A stretch of DNA of 64,000 nucleotides from positions 1-64,000 of the forward strand of contig JAKSLA010000006.1 in the NCBI GenBank assembly GCA_024401455.1. The letters run 5' to 3'. The position numbers and the translations under genes were made by a program. The notes under the pieces are model-generated. The model searched no databases, was not told where the DNA came from, and saw nothing but the letters and a program-made list of their open reading frames with translations. The DNA is from Paludibacteraceae bacterium. GTDB taxonomy: Bacteria; Bacteroidota; Bacteroidia; Bacteroidales; Paludibacteraceae. Positions 1 to 9,407 of this stretch are shown here, in pieces. Each line of letters begins with the position of its first letter. Positions within the stretch are counted from its first letter, which is position 1.

Positions 1-3000
1 AGGTCTGATATACCGAGTAGCTGTATGTCGTCGTCTCCGTCACGTCGGTGTTCGGACCATCAATGACTGCCGTATTCTTACCAGCCAAGACAGTACCATC
101 CAAACTCCATACGAAGCCATCCGCATATTTTTGGTTGCTCGGATCCTCAACTTTAGTTGCCGAGATAGCAACAGCATCTTCCCCCTTACAATAAGCAAGT
201 TTGTTGCCCAAAACGCTTGGCACATCAACGCCAATAACCGTCACTGTGAAACTATTCTTATTGCTCTCAGGGAATGGAGCGACCGTGCTTGTCTGACTCA
301 CATAATAAGTATGCTTACCAGGCTTAGTCACATCTACGGTAGGCATTGGTCCCTTTTCTGCATTCTCATCCAAATACCAGTTCAATGTATATTCAACAGT
401 TGGTGCATCAGGATCGCCTGGCGTAACTAACGACAATAAGTCAACCGCCGTACCGACACAAACGGTGGCAGATTCCACCTTTGGCAATGGAGAAGAGTTA
501 ACCGTGATAGTAACCTTCTCTGCTGCACCTGCACATCCGTCCGCGTTCAACTGACGAACATAGTAATAAACTTTCTTCTCTCTATCCAATGCAACAGAAG
601 GCGTAGTTGTTGACCAACCCGATTGAGGTTCAGCACCAGCCTCTGTCGTTTCAACCCATTGCAAAGAATAGCCCACCGCATCCAAAGGATTTTTGGTGGC
701 CGCTTCCGTAATTTCTACCGAAGAAGAAGGATTGATAACAAAATCCAAATTCTTTACAATTGGAGCCGCAGGTACTTTGTTTACCTCCACATCAACAGAA
801 ACGACGGCACTCTTACAATAGCCATCGGCCGTTGTAGAAACCGAATAGGTCGCATCCTCCCCTTCCAAAACATCGAAAGAAGTTCCTTCTTTTACTGGCG
901 ACCAAGTATATTCAGCAGAAGCAAAGTTAGAAGAAACCGTAACGGTTGTTTTTCCACAACTCTTTGTCGTGTCTATCTCAGGAAGAAGAGTTGGTTTTGC
1001 ATAGAATGTGATATTTGAAGTATCCGAACAACCATCCGCATTCTCTGCTATATAATAATAAGTGCGAACTGCTGTACTACCCTCCAAATCAGCCAATGCT
1101 GGAGCAGGTTGTTTACAAGCCTCATCCACAAACCATGATATGGTATAGCCCGCTTCTTCTGGCAATGTTGGTATTGATATTGCTTCAGGAGAATTAGAAG
1201 CAGCACCTGCCACATTAGCACAGAAATCAGAAATTGTCTCTAAATCTACCACCGGTTGTTCTTTCACACGAACATCAGCCTCCTTAACTGGACTATCGCA
1301 ATAACCTGTCACAGAGACAACCTTTGCGGTCAAAAGGCCGGCTTGCCCTGGCTCCAAAACTAATTGGGAAGCAGTCTCCGTCAATGCAGTTCCTGCCAAT
1401 GTCCATGTAACAGGGGCCGTAGCAGGCACTACCGTAGCCGAGATTATCGTTTTTCCACAAAGCAATGTTGAATCCAATGTAACCGAAGCCGTCGGATTAG
1501 TCTTCATCGTATATTTTCTCTTGCCTACACATCCGTCGGCTGTATATCCGACGAAAGTATATACGACATCCTCATCCAATGTAAAGGTGTAATCTTTTTC
1601 GGTTTCATCAGAAGTGAGAGCCACAAGTTCGGCATCCGCAGCATCCAACCATTTCCAAGAGACAATGTCTGGATTCGTAACGCCCGGCAAAGTAACTTCA
1701 GCACCTATACATGCGGCATCTGAAAAATCAGCACCCATCTGAATGTCACCCACACGAGTGATTATGAATGGATCAGATGTAGAATAATCGCTACAATCAT
1801 CACCCATCACCACGGCATTAGGATTAACCATGAAGTTATTCAAGGCCGACTCCGATCCTACAATAACACGGATCAAGATCTCCTTTTCTTCAGGGAACAG
1901 TTTGGTATCCACGTCGTAGAATGCCGCCTTCACCTTATCCAAATTAGACCATGAGGCACCACCATCTACACTGGCTTGATACAAAAACTGCATATTTCCA
2001 CCGAAATAGTTTTCCAACAATTTACTGGTTGGCGCTTTCATCGTAATCACAGCATCCGAACAGATGGTTGTATCTTGCGTAAAGTTCTCCAAATCAGAAT
2101 AGATATTGATGGAAGGAGGCGCACAAGTCATAAACTTGATATCATCGATGATCAAGTCGTTACCTTTATCCCAATATTGACCATCGTTACATTTAGATCC
2201 GCAGTCTGCAACGACTTGAAGAATTACGGATGTCGCATCAGGGATGATCAAGTCTTCAATCTTCATCTGTACCCAGTTAGCACCGGATGCCACCACATTT
2301 TCCAATCGTCCGTAGGTCTTCGTCTTATCCTCGCTCAAAATATAAATGGACACCAACGGGTCATTACCTCCACTCAAATTGGCGATGTAAGTTTCAAACG
2401 TCAACTCCTTGTTGGCACAAAGTCCGTCAATCTTCGACTCAAAGATAGGGCCCTTATATCCAGCATTTCCATCGGACTGAGGTTTCTTGTTGACATTGAT
2501 GAACAAAGCCGCACTATTGGCTGTACCCGTCAACGCCGAACTATGGTCTGCCACGACATTATTCATCCAAGTTGCCAATGTATTCGGGTCATCATTGTTG
2601 GTATAATAACCGTTTGGCGTAGGCACAAGCACCGCATAGGTACCATCGTTCACCTGTCCATTTTTTCCCATATCTGAATAAGAAGATGCCCCGCCACTTC
2701 CGTCATCATAATCATGCATAGGAATATTGAACGATGTATTTGTACGATAACTGAACGGTGCCTCTGATTCATTTCCGTCCTTATCGACATAAGTGTGGGC
2801 ATCCTTAAAGTAACCGAAATCTTCGTAGAAGACCGTTTTACGGGAAGCAGGCATACCGTTCACCTCACAACAAGTAATCGGTTCCACCTCATACACATCC
2901 GTCACTATGCCATCCACCGTACAGCGGACGGAGCCCTTCTTCGTTATCTCCTTCAAGACATTCTTTTTCGTACCGATGGTTTCCCAGCCACCTCCTTCGT

Positions 3001-3817
3001 TCCACTCCCACTTGTAAGAAGCAGCGTTGTACTCCTTGTTGAGCGAGAAGAGCGTCTGCTCTCCCTCACAGACTTGAGGTCCTTGAGAAGAGGCGACAAT
3101 CGGATTTATACAGCCGTTGACCTTAATGTCATAAATGGCAATGTAGTCGTAGTCATTGAAGTTATGACCTGTCTGAATGACAAAAGTAATGGACGTCTCG
3201 GCAGGCCCAAGTTCATACTCATACTCAAAAGAGACATCACCCTCACTATACGGAACCTTCAAATCGTCAAAACTGCCAGGCACACCAATCTGCAGATTCG
3301 GGCAGTTCCAATCCATATAACTATAGGTCGCACCACCATCGTATGAGACTCTGTGGTTTTTGTCATCCGGATCGGCATACAGTACCCCTAAATTACCAGA
3401 GACCTTCACCGTCGTACCTGGCTTTAAACTCGTTACAGTGAACGACACAAGAGGGGACAATTTTTCGCACTTCAAAGAAGTGACATACGCCGGCTTGTCT
3501 GCCATCGGGAATGTCTTCACCAATCGGGGCAATGAGTCCGTAATGGCATAAATAAACCGCGTGGAGTCCGGGTGGAATGCATGCAGCGAATCCGCCTGCG
3601 GAGGACCTGCCGTCAAGAAGTTTCCGTTCGGTCCATCCAAAGCCACATTGTTAATGGAATAAGCCAACTCGCTTTCATGCCCGACCGTCGGCTTAAAACT
3701 TGTGCCTCCCGCCAAATTCTTACAAGTCTGGGAATAGCCCAAGACCCCCACCGGCAGGAAAGCCGAAAGCAACAACCACCGTTGCCACCATCGTTCTGTA
3801 ATACTACTTGTATTCAT
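1..3817 (-). CDS. Large secreted Ig-like repeat protein, partial (C-terminus beyond left edge)
   Basis: I translated the minus strand from the ATG at 3817-3815 and found one uninterrupted frame to the window edge, at least 1272 residues, with no stop. The N-terminus (MNTSSITERWWQRW followed by LLLSAFLPVGVLGYSQ) is a signal peptide. About 300 residues of unique sequence follow, then a region with the look of jelly-roll or CUB-like modules, then repeated modules of roughly 80-90 residues that open with motifs such as VCVGTAVDLL and contain a YTLNWY-type core, as in Ig-like domains of Bacteroidota surface proteins. Such proteins usually end with a type IX secretion sorting domain, but that end is outside the window. 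Function is inferred as surface adhesion or matrix binding; no enzyme motif is visible. The leader has a TATATTTG -7 element about 120 bp upstream. Confidence 0.85.
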   Translation of the reverse strand, partial: MNTSSITERWWQRWLLLSAFLPVGVLGYSQTCKNLAGGTSFKPTVGHESELAYSINNVALDGPNGNFLTAGPPQADSLHAFHPDSTRFIYAITDSLPRLVKTFPMADKPAYVTSLKCEKLSPLVSFTVTSLKPGTTVKVSGNLGVLYADPDDKNHRVSYDGGATYSYMDWNCPNLQIGVPGSFDDLKVPYSEGDVSFEYEYELGPAETSITFVIQTGHNFNDYDYIAIYDIKVNGCINPIVASSQGPQVCEGEQTLFSLNKEYNAASYKWEWNEGGGWETIGTKKNVLKEITKKGSVRCTVDGIVTDVYEVEPITCCEVNGMPASRKTVFYEDFGYFKDAHTYVDKDGNESEAPFSYRTNTSFNIPMHDYDDGSGGASSYSDMGKNGQVNDGTYAVLVPTPNGYYTNNDDPNTLATWMNNVVADHSSALTGTANSAALFINVNKKPQSDGNAGYKGPIFESKIDGLCANKELTFETYIANLSGGNDPLVSIYILSEDKTKTYGRLENVVASGANWVQMKIEDLIIPDATSVILQVVADCGSKCNDGQYWDKGNDLIIDDIKFMTCAPPSINIYSDLENFTQDTTICSDAVITMKAPTSKLLENYFGGNMQFLYQASVDGGASWSNLDKVKAAFYDVDTKLFPEEKEILIRVIVGSESALNNFMVNPNAVVMGDDCSDYSTSDPFIITRVGDIQMGADFSDAACIGAEVTLPGVTNPDIVSWKWLDAADAELVALTSDETEKDYTFTLDEDVVYTFVGYTADGCVGKRKYTMKTNPTASVTLDSTLLCGKTIISATVVPATAPVTWTLAGTALTETASQLVLEPGQAGLLTAKVVSVTGYCDSPVKEADVRVKEQPVVDLETISDFCANVAGAASNSPEAISIPTLPEEAGYTISWFVDEACKQPAPALADLEGSTAVRTYYYIAENADGCSDTSNITFYAKPTLLPEIDTTKSCGKTTVTVSSNFASAEYTWSPVKEGTSFDVLEGEDATYSVSTTADGYCKSAVVSVDVEVNKVPAAPIVKNLDFVINPSSSVEITEAATKNPLDAVGYSLQWVETTEAGAEPQSGWSTTTPSVALDREKKVYYYVRQLNADGCAGAAEKVTITVNSSPLPKVESATVCVGTAVDLLSLVTPGDPDAPTVEYTLNWYLDENAEKGPMPTVDVTKPGKHTYYVSQTSTVAPFPESNKNSFTVTVIGVDVPSVLGNKLAYCKGEDAVAISATKVEDPSNQKYADGFVWSLDGTVLAGKNTAVIDGPNTDVTETTTYSYSVYQT

Positions 3818-3937
3818 GGTTGTGTAAATAATAAAATCTAATCCAAGAAAGAGACTATATCCTTCCTAAATAGTATCAGTTAAAAAAAACAGACATACCC
3901 CTTTGGGCATATCTATAAATACCCTATTATATCTATA

Positions 3938-3945
3938 CAAATATA
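3938..3945 (-). promoter_or_regulatory. Bacteroidota -7 element upstream of the Ig-repeat gene
   Basis: On the minus strand this reads TATATTTG, a perfect match to TAnnTTTG. No clear TTTG lies 19-21 bp upstream, so this is a half promoter only. It would give a leader of about 115 nt for the Ig-repeat gene. The rest of 3818-4175 holds a terminator for the gene ending at 4176 and a copy of the intergenic repeat; I see no gene there. Confidence 0.35.
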
Positions 3946-3986
3946 GATTATTTATCGTAAAAATAAGAATTTTAGAAAAACAAGAA

Positions 3987-4019
3987 CAAAAAAAGAGGAA
4001 TATTTTGTTTTTTTCCTCT
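3987..4019 (-). terminator. Rho-independent terminator after the GHL10 gene
   Basis: AGAGGAA at 3994-4000 pairs with TTCCTCT at 4013-4019. On the minus strand the hairpin is followed by a T run (the A run 3987-3993). It lies about 160 nt past the stop at 4176. Confidence 0.5.
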
Positions 4020-4134
4020 CTTTGGGGCTTACTGTCCTCCCCTTTTTATGGTTCATTTATCGTTGTGCATGTATTAGAAAAGCGGGAACAAGGCACACCA
4101 AAATTTTCAATGTGCCCTCCAATATAAAGTAGGG

Positions 4135-4160
4135 AATCGGGGGATTTTATAGCACCCTCC
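4135..4160 (+). repeat. Intergenic repeat, AATCGGGGGATTTTATAG type, copy 1
   Basis: Member of a family of about 27-bp elements with consensus near AATCGGGGATTTTATAGAA followed by a pyrimidine-rich CCCCTTA. This copy sits just past the GHL10 stop codon. Others are near 5756, 7081, 9143, 13874, 16592 and 41189. Confidence 0.5.
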
Positions 4161-4175
4161 TACATTAAAACCGCT

Positions 4176-5693
4176 CTACTCCAACAAGACAGGGAAAGAT
4201 GGGCCACTCTCCTTTCGATAGCGATTGACCGTTGTAACCACCAATGTATGTTCGCCTCGGCTGAGACGAGAGAAAACAGATAAATCCAACTGCGTTTCAG
4301 GCGTCACCGCCAAAATGTTGGCCGGATTGGTCATATCACCGATTTCTCGACCTTCAAAAGCATATACCACATAATAAGAGACGGCCTTTCCTCCCTCCTC
4401 TTTCACTGCACTCCACGACAATATTTCAGCATCAACATTTTTGTCTAAATTGACTTCCAATGGGGCTGTCGAAGCCTCAGCCAAGGAAGATGAGGCAGGA
4501 ACCAACGCTGGATATTGGTAAAACTCTGTACGCAAACTATCCTTCAAACCTTGCGCATTTTTCAAAAAATAACGAGCGCTGTAATAGATTGCCCCTTTCA
4601 CCTCATCACACTCACGATTGTAACGCATCTGACGCACCAACTCATTCGGGCGCTTCCAGGCATTCCCTTTATTGATTTCCAAGCCTGAAGCATATAGTCC
4701 GACATAGAGATTACGACCATAAGAATATTGGCTCCACCACGAAGCGAGCGTCTCATAATCTACATCCTTCTTGCCTATTTCCCAATAAAGTTGAGGAGCA
4801 ACATAATCAATCCAACCCTCTTCCAACCAACGAAGTACATCGGCCGACAACTCATCATAGTTCGTACAACCAGCCTTCGTTTCCGATCCTCTGAAATCAT
4901 CGTATGAATTACGCCAAACACCAAACGGACTTATTCCGAAATCCACCCAAGGCTTCAATGTTTTAATCTCTTTGTGAAGACGTTCCACAATCATATCCAC
5001 ATTGTTTCTTCTCCACGCTTTTCTATCATACACGCCCCTATTCTCGGCTTGGAATGTCTCCGTATCAGGAAAATCTTGACCGGCAACTTTATAGGGATAG
5101 AAATAGTCGTCAAAATGAATGGCATCCATATCGTAACGGCTGACCATATCACGAATGACAGCAACAAGATAGTCCATCGTCTCCTGTTTTCCCGGGTCGA
5201 AGAGACACTTGCCTCCATACATCTTAAAGAGTTCTGGACGTTTACGGTAAATATGGTTTTTCGCCAAATTCTTCGTACTTTCTCCATTCGTCACCCGATA
5301 AGGATTAATCCAAACATGTACCTCAATGCAACGCTTGTGGGCCTCCTCTATCACAAACGCCAACGGGTCATAGAATGGAGAAGGCGCCTTGCCCTGCTCG
5401 CCTGTCAAATAGGTGGACCACGGCTCTATATCCGACTGATAAAAAGCGTCAGACGAAGGACGCGCCTGAAAAAGAACGGCATTGATATTGTTTGCCTTCA
5501 ACGAGTCCAACATCAACAGCATCTCCTGCTTTTGTTGTGCCGGATTATCTCGCTTCGACGGCCAATCAATATTGGCTACCGTCGCAATCCAAACCCCTCT
5601 GAACTCCGCCTTCGGAGCAGACAATACGGGGTGAGACAACAAAAAAGAAAACAATGCCAACGCACAAGCCGACCATCTTTTATAACAATTCAT
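4176..5693 (-). CDS. Secreted GHL10-family (glycosyl hydrolase-like 10) glycosidase
   Basis: The 505-residue product starts with a signal peptide (cleavage near LSHPVLSA). It then shows the family signature FRGVWIATVANIDWPSK at about residue 31-47, typical of glycosyl hydrolase-like 10 (YngK/DUF187) proteins, a TIM-barrel with DYFYPY and WINPYR motifs. The last 100 residues look like a fibronectin III-type beta domain, as is usual for Bacteroidota members. The substrate is not established for most of this family; the neighbouring NamZ and MtgA genes make a cell-wall role plausible, which is inference. It is followed by a hairpin terminator and preceded by a copy of the intergenic repeat. A TAAATTTG -7-like element lies at 5707-5714 on the minus strand, without a clear -33 partner. 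Confidence 0.88.
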   Translation of the reverse strand: MNCYKRWSACALALFSFLLSHPVLSAPKAEFRGVWIATVANIDWPSKRDNPAQQKQEMLLMLDSLKANNINAVLFQARPSSDAFYQSDIEPWSTYLTGEQGKAPSPFYDPLAFVIEEAHKRCIEVHVWINPYRVTNGESTKNLAKNHIYRKRPELFKMYGGKCLFDPGKQETMDYLVAVIRDMVSRYDMDAIHFDDYFYPYKVAGQDFPDTETFQAENRGVYDRKAWRRNNVDMIVERLHKEIKTLKPWVDFGISPFGVWRNSYDDFRGSETKAGCTNYDELSADVLRWLEEGWIDYVAPQLYWEIGKKDVDYETLASWWSQYSYGRNLYVGLYASGLEINKGNAWKRPNELVRQMRYNRECDEVKGAIYYSARYFLKNAQGLKDSLRTEFYQYPALVPASSSLAEASTAPLEVNLDKNVDAEILSWSAVKEEGGKAVSYYVVYAFEGREIGDMTNPANILAVTPETQLDLSVFSRLSRGEHTLVVTTVNRYRKESGPSFPVLLE

Positions 5694-5755
5694 AATCTAC
5701 TTTATTCAAATTTAAGAGTGCTCCTTTTGAGAGCGCCTAAATGTTAAACATCAGA

Positions 5756-5779
5756 AATCGGGGAATTTTAAAATCCCCA
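5756..5779 (+). repeat. Intergenic repeat copy 2, hairpin-forming
   Basis: AATCGGGGAATTTTAAAATC then CCC. Here the element has become nearly self-complementary (GGGGA-TTTT against AAAATCCCC), so it could also act as a hairpin between namZ and the GHL10 gene. Confidence 0.5.
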
Positions 5780-5836
5780 TACTTTTCCTAAAAAAAGAAT
5801 GCAACCGAACAACGCGTCCGAATATTTTTCCGGCCG

Positions 5837-7063
5837 CTACTCGTAAAGCCAATACTTCCTTGACTTCTCTCGAAACGCCTCTGCATCCTTACGCCAAAAA
5901 GCCTCAACATCTGAAAATTCATATCGGCTGACAAAGAGTTTACGCACTTTATCAGAACCACAGACATTATCAAATGATTTACAATTCTTCGGATTGACAA
6001 ACGGATCTTTATCGGGATATAAACGATGCATCTCCTGCAAAACATAGAACTGGATCTCCGTCAAATTGACCTTGTCATATTCTAAGATATGCACTTGTAC
6101 CCCATGATGCACCTTTCCGCTACCAAACGAATAAAATGGTTTATAAGTGATAGGACGGAATTTCACACCGGGCAAATTCAACGCATTGAGGTTCATCGCC
6201 AAAGAGTCGGCATTGGCCCACTCCGTAGCAAAGAGTTCAAACGGCAACGTGTACCCCACACCGATAGAAAGGGCATTCAACTCGCCCACAATGCCCGACA
6301 TCGGATAAGCGACAGCCGAAGAGACCTGCGGAATATGCGGCGAAGTCAACACCCAAGGAAGTTTCGTATCCTCAAACTTCATATTGCGCGTCCACCCTTC
6401 CATCTTGACGACGGTCAACTTACAACGAGCGCCATTCATATTCTCCTCGTTGAGCATATTCGCCAACTCGCCCGACGTAAGTCCATAAATATAGGGTATG
6501 GCATATTGGCTCACAAAAGAGAAGAAACCCTTCTCCACCAATGGTCCTTCCACCTTCCATCCCCCCAACGGATTGGGACGATCTAGCACCACCACCTCTT
6601 TATTTTGTTCAGCCGCCGCTTGCATCAACAAGCCCAACGAACTGATGAACGTGTAGGAACGACATCCTACATCTTGAATGTCATAGACTATCACATCCAC
6701 TCCCTTCAGCATCTCCACAGTAGGCTTTTTCGTCTTGCCATACATTGAATAAACAGGCAATCCCGTCTTTGCATCCTTCGTACTGGACACTTTCCCTCCG
6801 GCATACACATCCCCTCTCACACCGTGCTCAGGGGCATACAACGCTACCAAATTGACATTATTCGCAGCATAAAGCAAGTCAATTGTCGAAACCAACTGAT
6901 TATCCACACCTGTCGGATTTGTCAGTAAACCCACTCGTTTCCCTTCCAAAATCTTAAAATCGGAACGCTTCAAAACCTCCAATCCCGTAAGCACTTCTGC
7001 GTGAAGATGACACGCTAACAATAGGGAAAAGAGAAACAATATAAATCGTTTTATCAGCATCAT
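5837..7063 (-). CDS. namZ: Exo-beta-N-acetylmuramidase NamZ family (GH171, DUF1343)
   Basis: The 408-residue protein has a signal peptide (FILFLFSLLLACHLHA) and the conserved DUF1343 motifs: GKRVGLLTNPTGVD near residue 42, APEHGVRGDVYAG near 78, YDIQDVGCRSYTFISS near 128 and VLDRPNPLGG near 160. NamZ enzymes remove MurNAc from the non-reducing end of peptidoglycan fragments, in wall turnover and recycling; this is known for characterised family members, and extended here by similarity. Length matches the family. It lies between the GHL10 gene and a GH5 gene on the same strand, gaps of 143 and 135 nt, so co-transcription is possible but not shown. A copy of the intergenic repeat lies 18 nt before its ATG. 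Confidence 0.9.
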   Translation of the reverse strand: MMLIKRFILFLFSLLLACHLHAEVLTGLEVLKRSDFKILEGKRVGLLTNPTGVDNQLVSTIDLLYAANNVNLVALYAPEHGVRGDVYAGGKVSSTKDAKTGLPVYSMYGKTKKPTVEMLKGVDVIVYDIQDVGCRSYTFISSLGLLMQAAAEQNKEVVVLDRPNPLGGWKVEGPLVEKGFFSFVSQYAIPYIYGLTSGELANMLNEENMNGARCKLTVVKMEGWTRNMKFEDTKLPWVLTSPHIPQVSSAVAYPMSGIVGELNALSIGVGYTLPFELFATEWANADSLAMNLNALNLPGVKFRPITYKPFYSFGSGKVHHGVQVHILEYDKVNLTEIQFYVLQEMHRLYPDKDPFVNPKNCKSFDNVCGSDKVRKLFVSRYEFSDVEAFWRKDAEAFREKSRKYWLYE

Positions 7064-7080
7064 ACGGAAATATTTTCTAT

Positions 7081-7106
7081 GGGGCCTTCTATAAAATCCC
7101 CTGATT
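7081..7106 (-). repeat. Intergenic repeat copy 3, upstream of namZ
   Basis: On the minus strand it reads AATCAGGGGATTTTATAGAA followed by GGCCCC. It matches the copy before the oxidoreductase gamma gene (16592-16619) closely, and similarity extends further upstream (GAATCTT..GTGAAATT type sequence). Confidence 0.55.
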
Positions 7107-7198
7107 TTTGAATTTCACTTTGGAAGATTCTTTGAATGCACTCTTGAATCTTCAATCCACACCTCTCAAGAACCTCCTTTAACAAAGGTATGAAAAAG

Positions 7199-8380
7199 TC
7201 AACACTCTCGCAATTTGCGATAGACATATTTGCCCGAATCAGAAAGGACTCGTTCCTCCATCGGATAAAGGTTTCCCGTATTCCAATTCAATGCAGCGCA
7301 GGCGCCGCCCTCGGCACTAAAACTCCAATTGCACCAACTCACCATCTGTCCTCCGTCATTCTTTCCCGCAAGTATCTCCAACCATAAATCGGCCAAATCG
7401 GGACGGAAGTTCGTCCATCCACTCGCATCAGTGGTGCCCCACTCCGTGACAAAGACCGGCAATTCGGACAAGATGCAAGGCACCCCATCCAGCGGTTCGC
7501 CTTTCGCAAAGTAGTTCATAAAATTCACATCCCAAAATTTCACCGCCGTTTCGTCGTGACGACCGTCGTTGTGCGATGCCGCATAGAAATGGAAGGTGTA
7601 GAGAAGGTTATCATAAACACGGCCAGCGTCGTCGGTAGGCTCATTACCGATCACATCCTGCGTGCGTTGGCTCCAATGAGGAGTTCCACAGACCACCACC
7701 ACATCCGAATCATTGGCCCGAATGATGCGCAACATATCTTCACAATAGGGTTTCAGATGCTCGCCCCACGTTACCCTCGGTTGAGAATATTCCGGCCATT
7801 TGCTGTTGCCATACTTCTCATTTTCATAATCTACGCCATTCGGTTCGTTACAGACTTCGTAAAGGACATGCTTCTGATTTTTGAATCGACGGGAACAATA
7901 CATGAAAAAATCGGCGGCCAAATCGACACCCGATTCCGGACGATTTCTATATTTCGGATCTTGTGGATTTCCTGGCGACAACGTATGCCAATCAATCAAA
8001 CAATAGATGCCGTTCTCGCCACACCATTTCACGACATCCTCCACATAGCGGCTCCTATGCGTAGGATTGTAGGCATAGCCGCCCTCCTCGTCCACATAGA
8101 CGGCCAGACGAAAAACGTTAGCCTTCCAGTCTTCGCTCAACACCCGTATATTGGCCTGCGTAATATTCGCCACGCCAGCCCATTGCATACCGTGCGAACT
8201 CATACCTCTCAACTGGACAGGAACGCCATGTTCGCTACACAAGACGCGAACGCCCTTCTCATTGCGCCCCACCCGAAGTTTTCCCCACCTATCGACAAAA
8301 GACGATTGAGGATATTTCATTTTAGGAAGAGCCTCCACACAACAAGACTCTTCCGTCACTTTTCCATATAACATAACCAC
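7199..8380 (-). CDS. GH5 subfamily 2-like endoglucanase, no signal peptide
   Basis: The 393-residue protein carries the GH5_2 hallmark VQLRGMSSHGMQW (about residues 55-67), RLAVYVDEEGGY (91-102), the acid/base glutamate in CNEPNG (E179) and the nucleophile in VFVTEWGTTDASG (E313). These suit a beta-1,4-glucan endohydrolase. Oddly there is no signal peptide or lipobox, whereas family members are normally exported. The GTG at 8380 overlaps by one base the stop codon of mtgA (TAGTG), so translation is probably coupled; an ATG two codons in is the alternative start. Coupling to a peptidoglycan synthesis gene and the missing signal make its substrate uncertain. It could instead be a cytoplasmic oligosaccharide hydrolase. 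Confidence 0.85.
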   Translation of the reverse strand: MVMLYGKVTEESCCVEALPKMKYPQSSFVDRWGKLRVGRNEKGVRVLCSEHGVPVQLRGMSSHGMQWAGVANITQANIRVLSEDWKANVFRLAVYVDEEGGYAYNPTHRSRYVEDVVKWCGENGIYCLIDWHTLSPGNPQDPKYRNRPESGVDLAADFFMYCSRRFKNQKHVLYEVCNEPNGVDYENEKYGNSKWPEYSQPRVTWGEHLKPYCEDMLRIIRANDSDVVVVCGTPHWSQRTQDVIGNEPTDDAGRVYDNLLYTFHFYAASHNDGRHDETAVKFWDVNFMNYFAKGEPLDGVPCILSELPVFVTEWGTTDASGWTNFRPDLADLWLEILAGKNDGGQMVSWCNWSFSAEGGACAALNWNTGNLYPMEERVLSDSGKYVYRKLREC

Positions 8381-9135
8381 TATTCTTTGTGCTTCAAATC
8401 CACATCTCCATAAATCATCATCTGCTTCAAAATTCTTTTTTCCGATTTATATAAGGAGAATGAAGGATGAGCCGGGTCCAAATTCAGCGGATTAGGAAGA
8501 GACGCAGCCAACAAAGCCGCTTGCGAATTGGAAAGGCGACGTGCCGGCTTTCCATAATAGTGGACCGAAGCCGCATCCACGCCGTAGATGCCGTCGCCCA
8601 ACTCCACGACATTGAGATAAACTTCCATAATCCGCTCTTTATTCCACAGCAACTCTATCAGTACGGTGAAATAGGCTTCCAACCCCTTGCGTATCCAAGT
8701 TCGGCTGGGCCACAAGAAGACATTCTTTGCCGTCTGCTGGGAAATGGTACTTGCCCCATAAACTTTCGCATGCTGCATATTTTGCTTGGCTGCTTTTTGG
8801 ATTGCTTCAAAATCGAAGCCCCAATGAAACATAAAGTTTGCATCCTCGGCATATACAACGGCATTTATCATATTCTGATTGATCTCCGACAGAGGCACCC
8901 ACGTACTCGTCATCTTCATCTCCTTGCCTTCGAGTTTCTGCTCAATGCAACGAATAAACATCAGGGGGGTATAATGAACAGGTACAAACCGATAGAGCAA
9001 TACAACTAAAATGGTGGAAACGAAGAAAAAAATCACGATCCTTTTCAACCATTTACTTATAAATGAGAAAATCTGCTTGCCAGAAGCACCTCCCGACTTG
9101 CCATTGGCTTTCCCTTTTGACTTTTTTCCTTTCAT
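8380..9135 (-). CDS. mtgA: Monofunctional peptidoglycan glycosyltransferase MtgA (GT51)
   Basis: The protein polymerises lipid II into glycan strands at the inner membrane. After a basic N-terminus there is one membrane anchor (IVIFFFVSTILVVLLYRFV), then the GT51 motifs: EDANFMFHWGFD (motif 1 with the catalytic Glu), GASTISQQTAKN (motif 2), WIRKGLEAY (motif 3) and NKERIMEVYLNVVELG (motif 4). There is no transpeptidase domain, so it is the monofunctional class. I chose the ATG at 9135 (MKGKKSKG) because the ATG at 9153 falls inside the intergenic repeat. A strong promoter lies about 115 bp upstream. The stop overlaps the start of the GH5 gene. Confidence 0.92.
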   Translation of the reverse strand: MKGKKSKGKANGKSGGASGKQIFSFISKWLKRIVIFFFVSTILVVLLYRFVPVHYTPLMFIRCIEQKLEGKEMKMTSTWVPLSEINQNMINAVVYAEDANFMFHWGFDFEAIQKAAKQNMQHAKVYGASTISQQTAKNVFLWPSRTWIRKGLEAYFTVLIELLWNKERIMEVYLNVVELGDGIYGVDAASVHYYGKPARRLSNSQAALLAASLPNPLNLDPAHPSFSLYKSEKRILKQMMIYGDVDLKHKE

Positions 9136-9142
9136 ATTTAAT

Positions 9143-9167
9143 ATAGAGGGCATTAAAATCCCACGAT
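9143..9167 (-). repeat. Intergenic repeat copy 4, leader of mtgA
   Basis: On the minus strand it reads AATCGTGGGATTTTAATGCC followed by CTC. It ends a few bases before the chosen mtgA start. Sequence upstream of it (GGAATCC.. type) is also shared with the copies before namZ and paaK. Confidence 0.5.
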
Positions 9168-9255
9168 TTTCTAAATTCTACCATTGTAAGGAATCCTTGA
9201 TTGTTTGTGTGCTTTTGATTTTTGTCGCATACCATAGGAATCCTCTATCTTTTTG

Positions 9256-9286
9256 CAAAGATACACGGAGGCATTTGAAAAACAAA
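9256..9286 (-). promoter_or_regulatory. Bacteroidota promoter for mtgA-GH5
   Basis: On the minus strand: TTTG (9286-9283), 19-bp spacer, TATCTTTG (9263-9256). This is a complete match to the TTTG-N19-21-TAnnTTTG consensus. Transcription should begin near 9249, giving a leader of about 110 nt. Confidence 0.75.
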
Positions 9287-9407
9287 AAAATTAGAATTCG
9301 TTGAACCTACCAATCCCTTAAAAGAGCCTAAAATGAGAAGGAAAAGAAAGAAATTTGACTTCTTTCGAAAAAAAATCAATTATCCAATCATTTTTTTTTC
9401 GATTTAT

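Noticed and set aside
131-3841. Several plus-strand open frames of 60-233 codons under the Ig-repeat gene
   Set aside because: They are antisense shadows of the minus-strand gene, have arginine/serine-rich non-protein-like composition and no recognisable domains.
3903-4127. Plus-strand frame of 74 codons in the gap after the Ig-repeat gene
   Set aside because: No start context, low-complexity Lys/Phe content, overlaps a terminator hairpin and an intergenic repeat.
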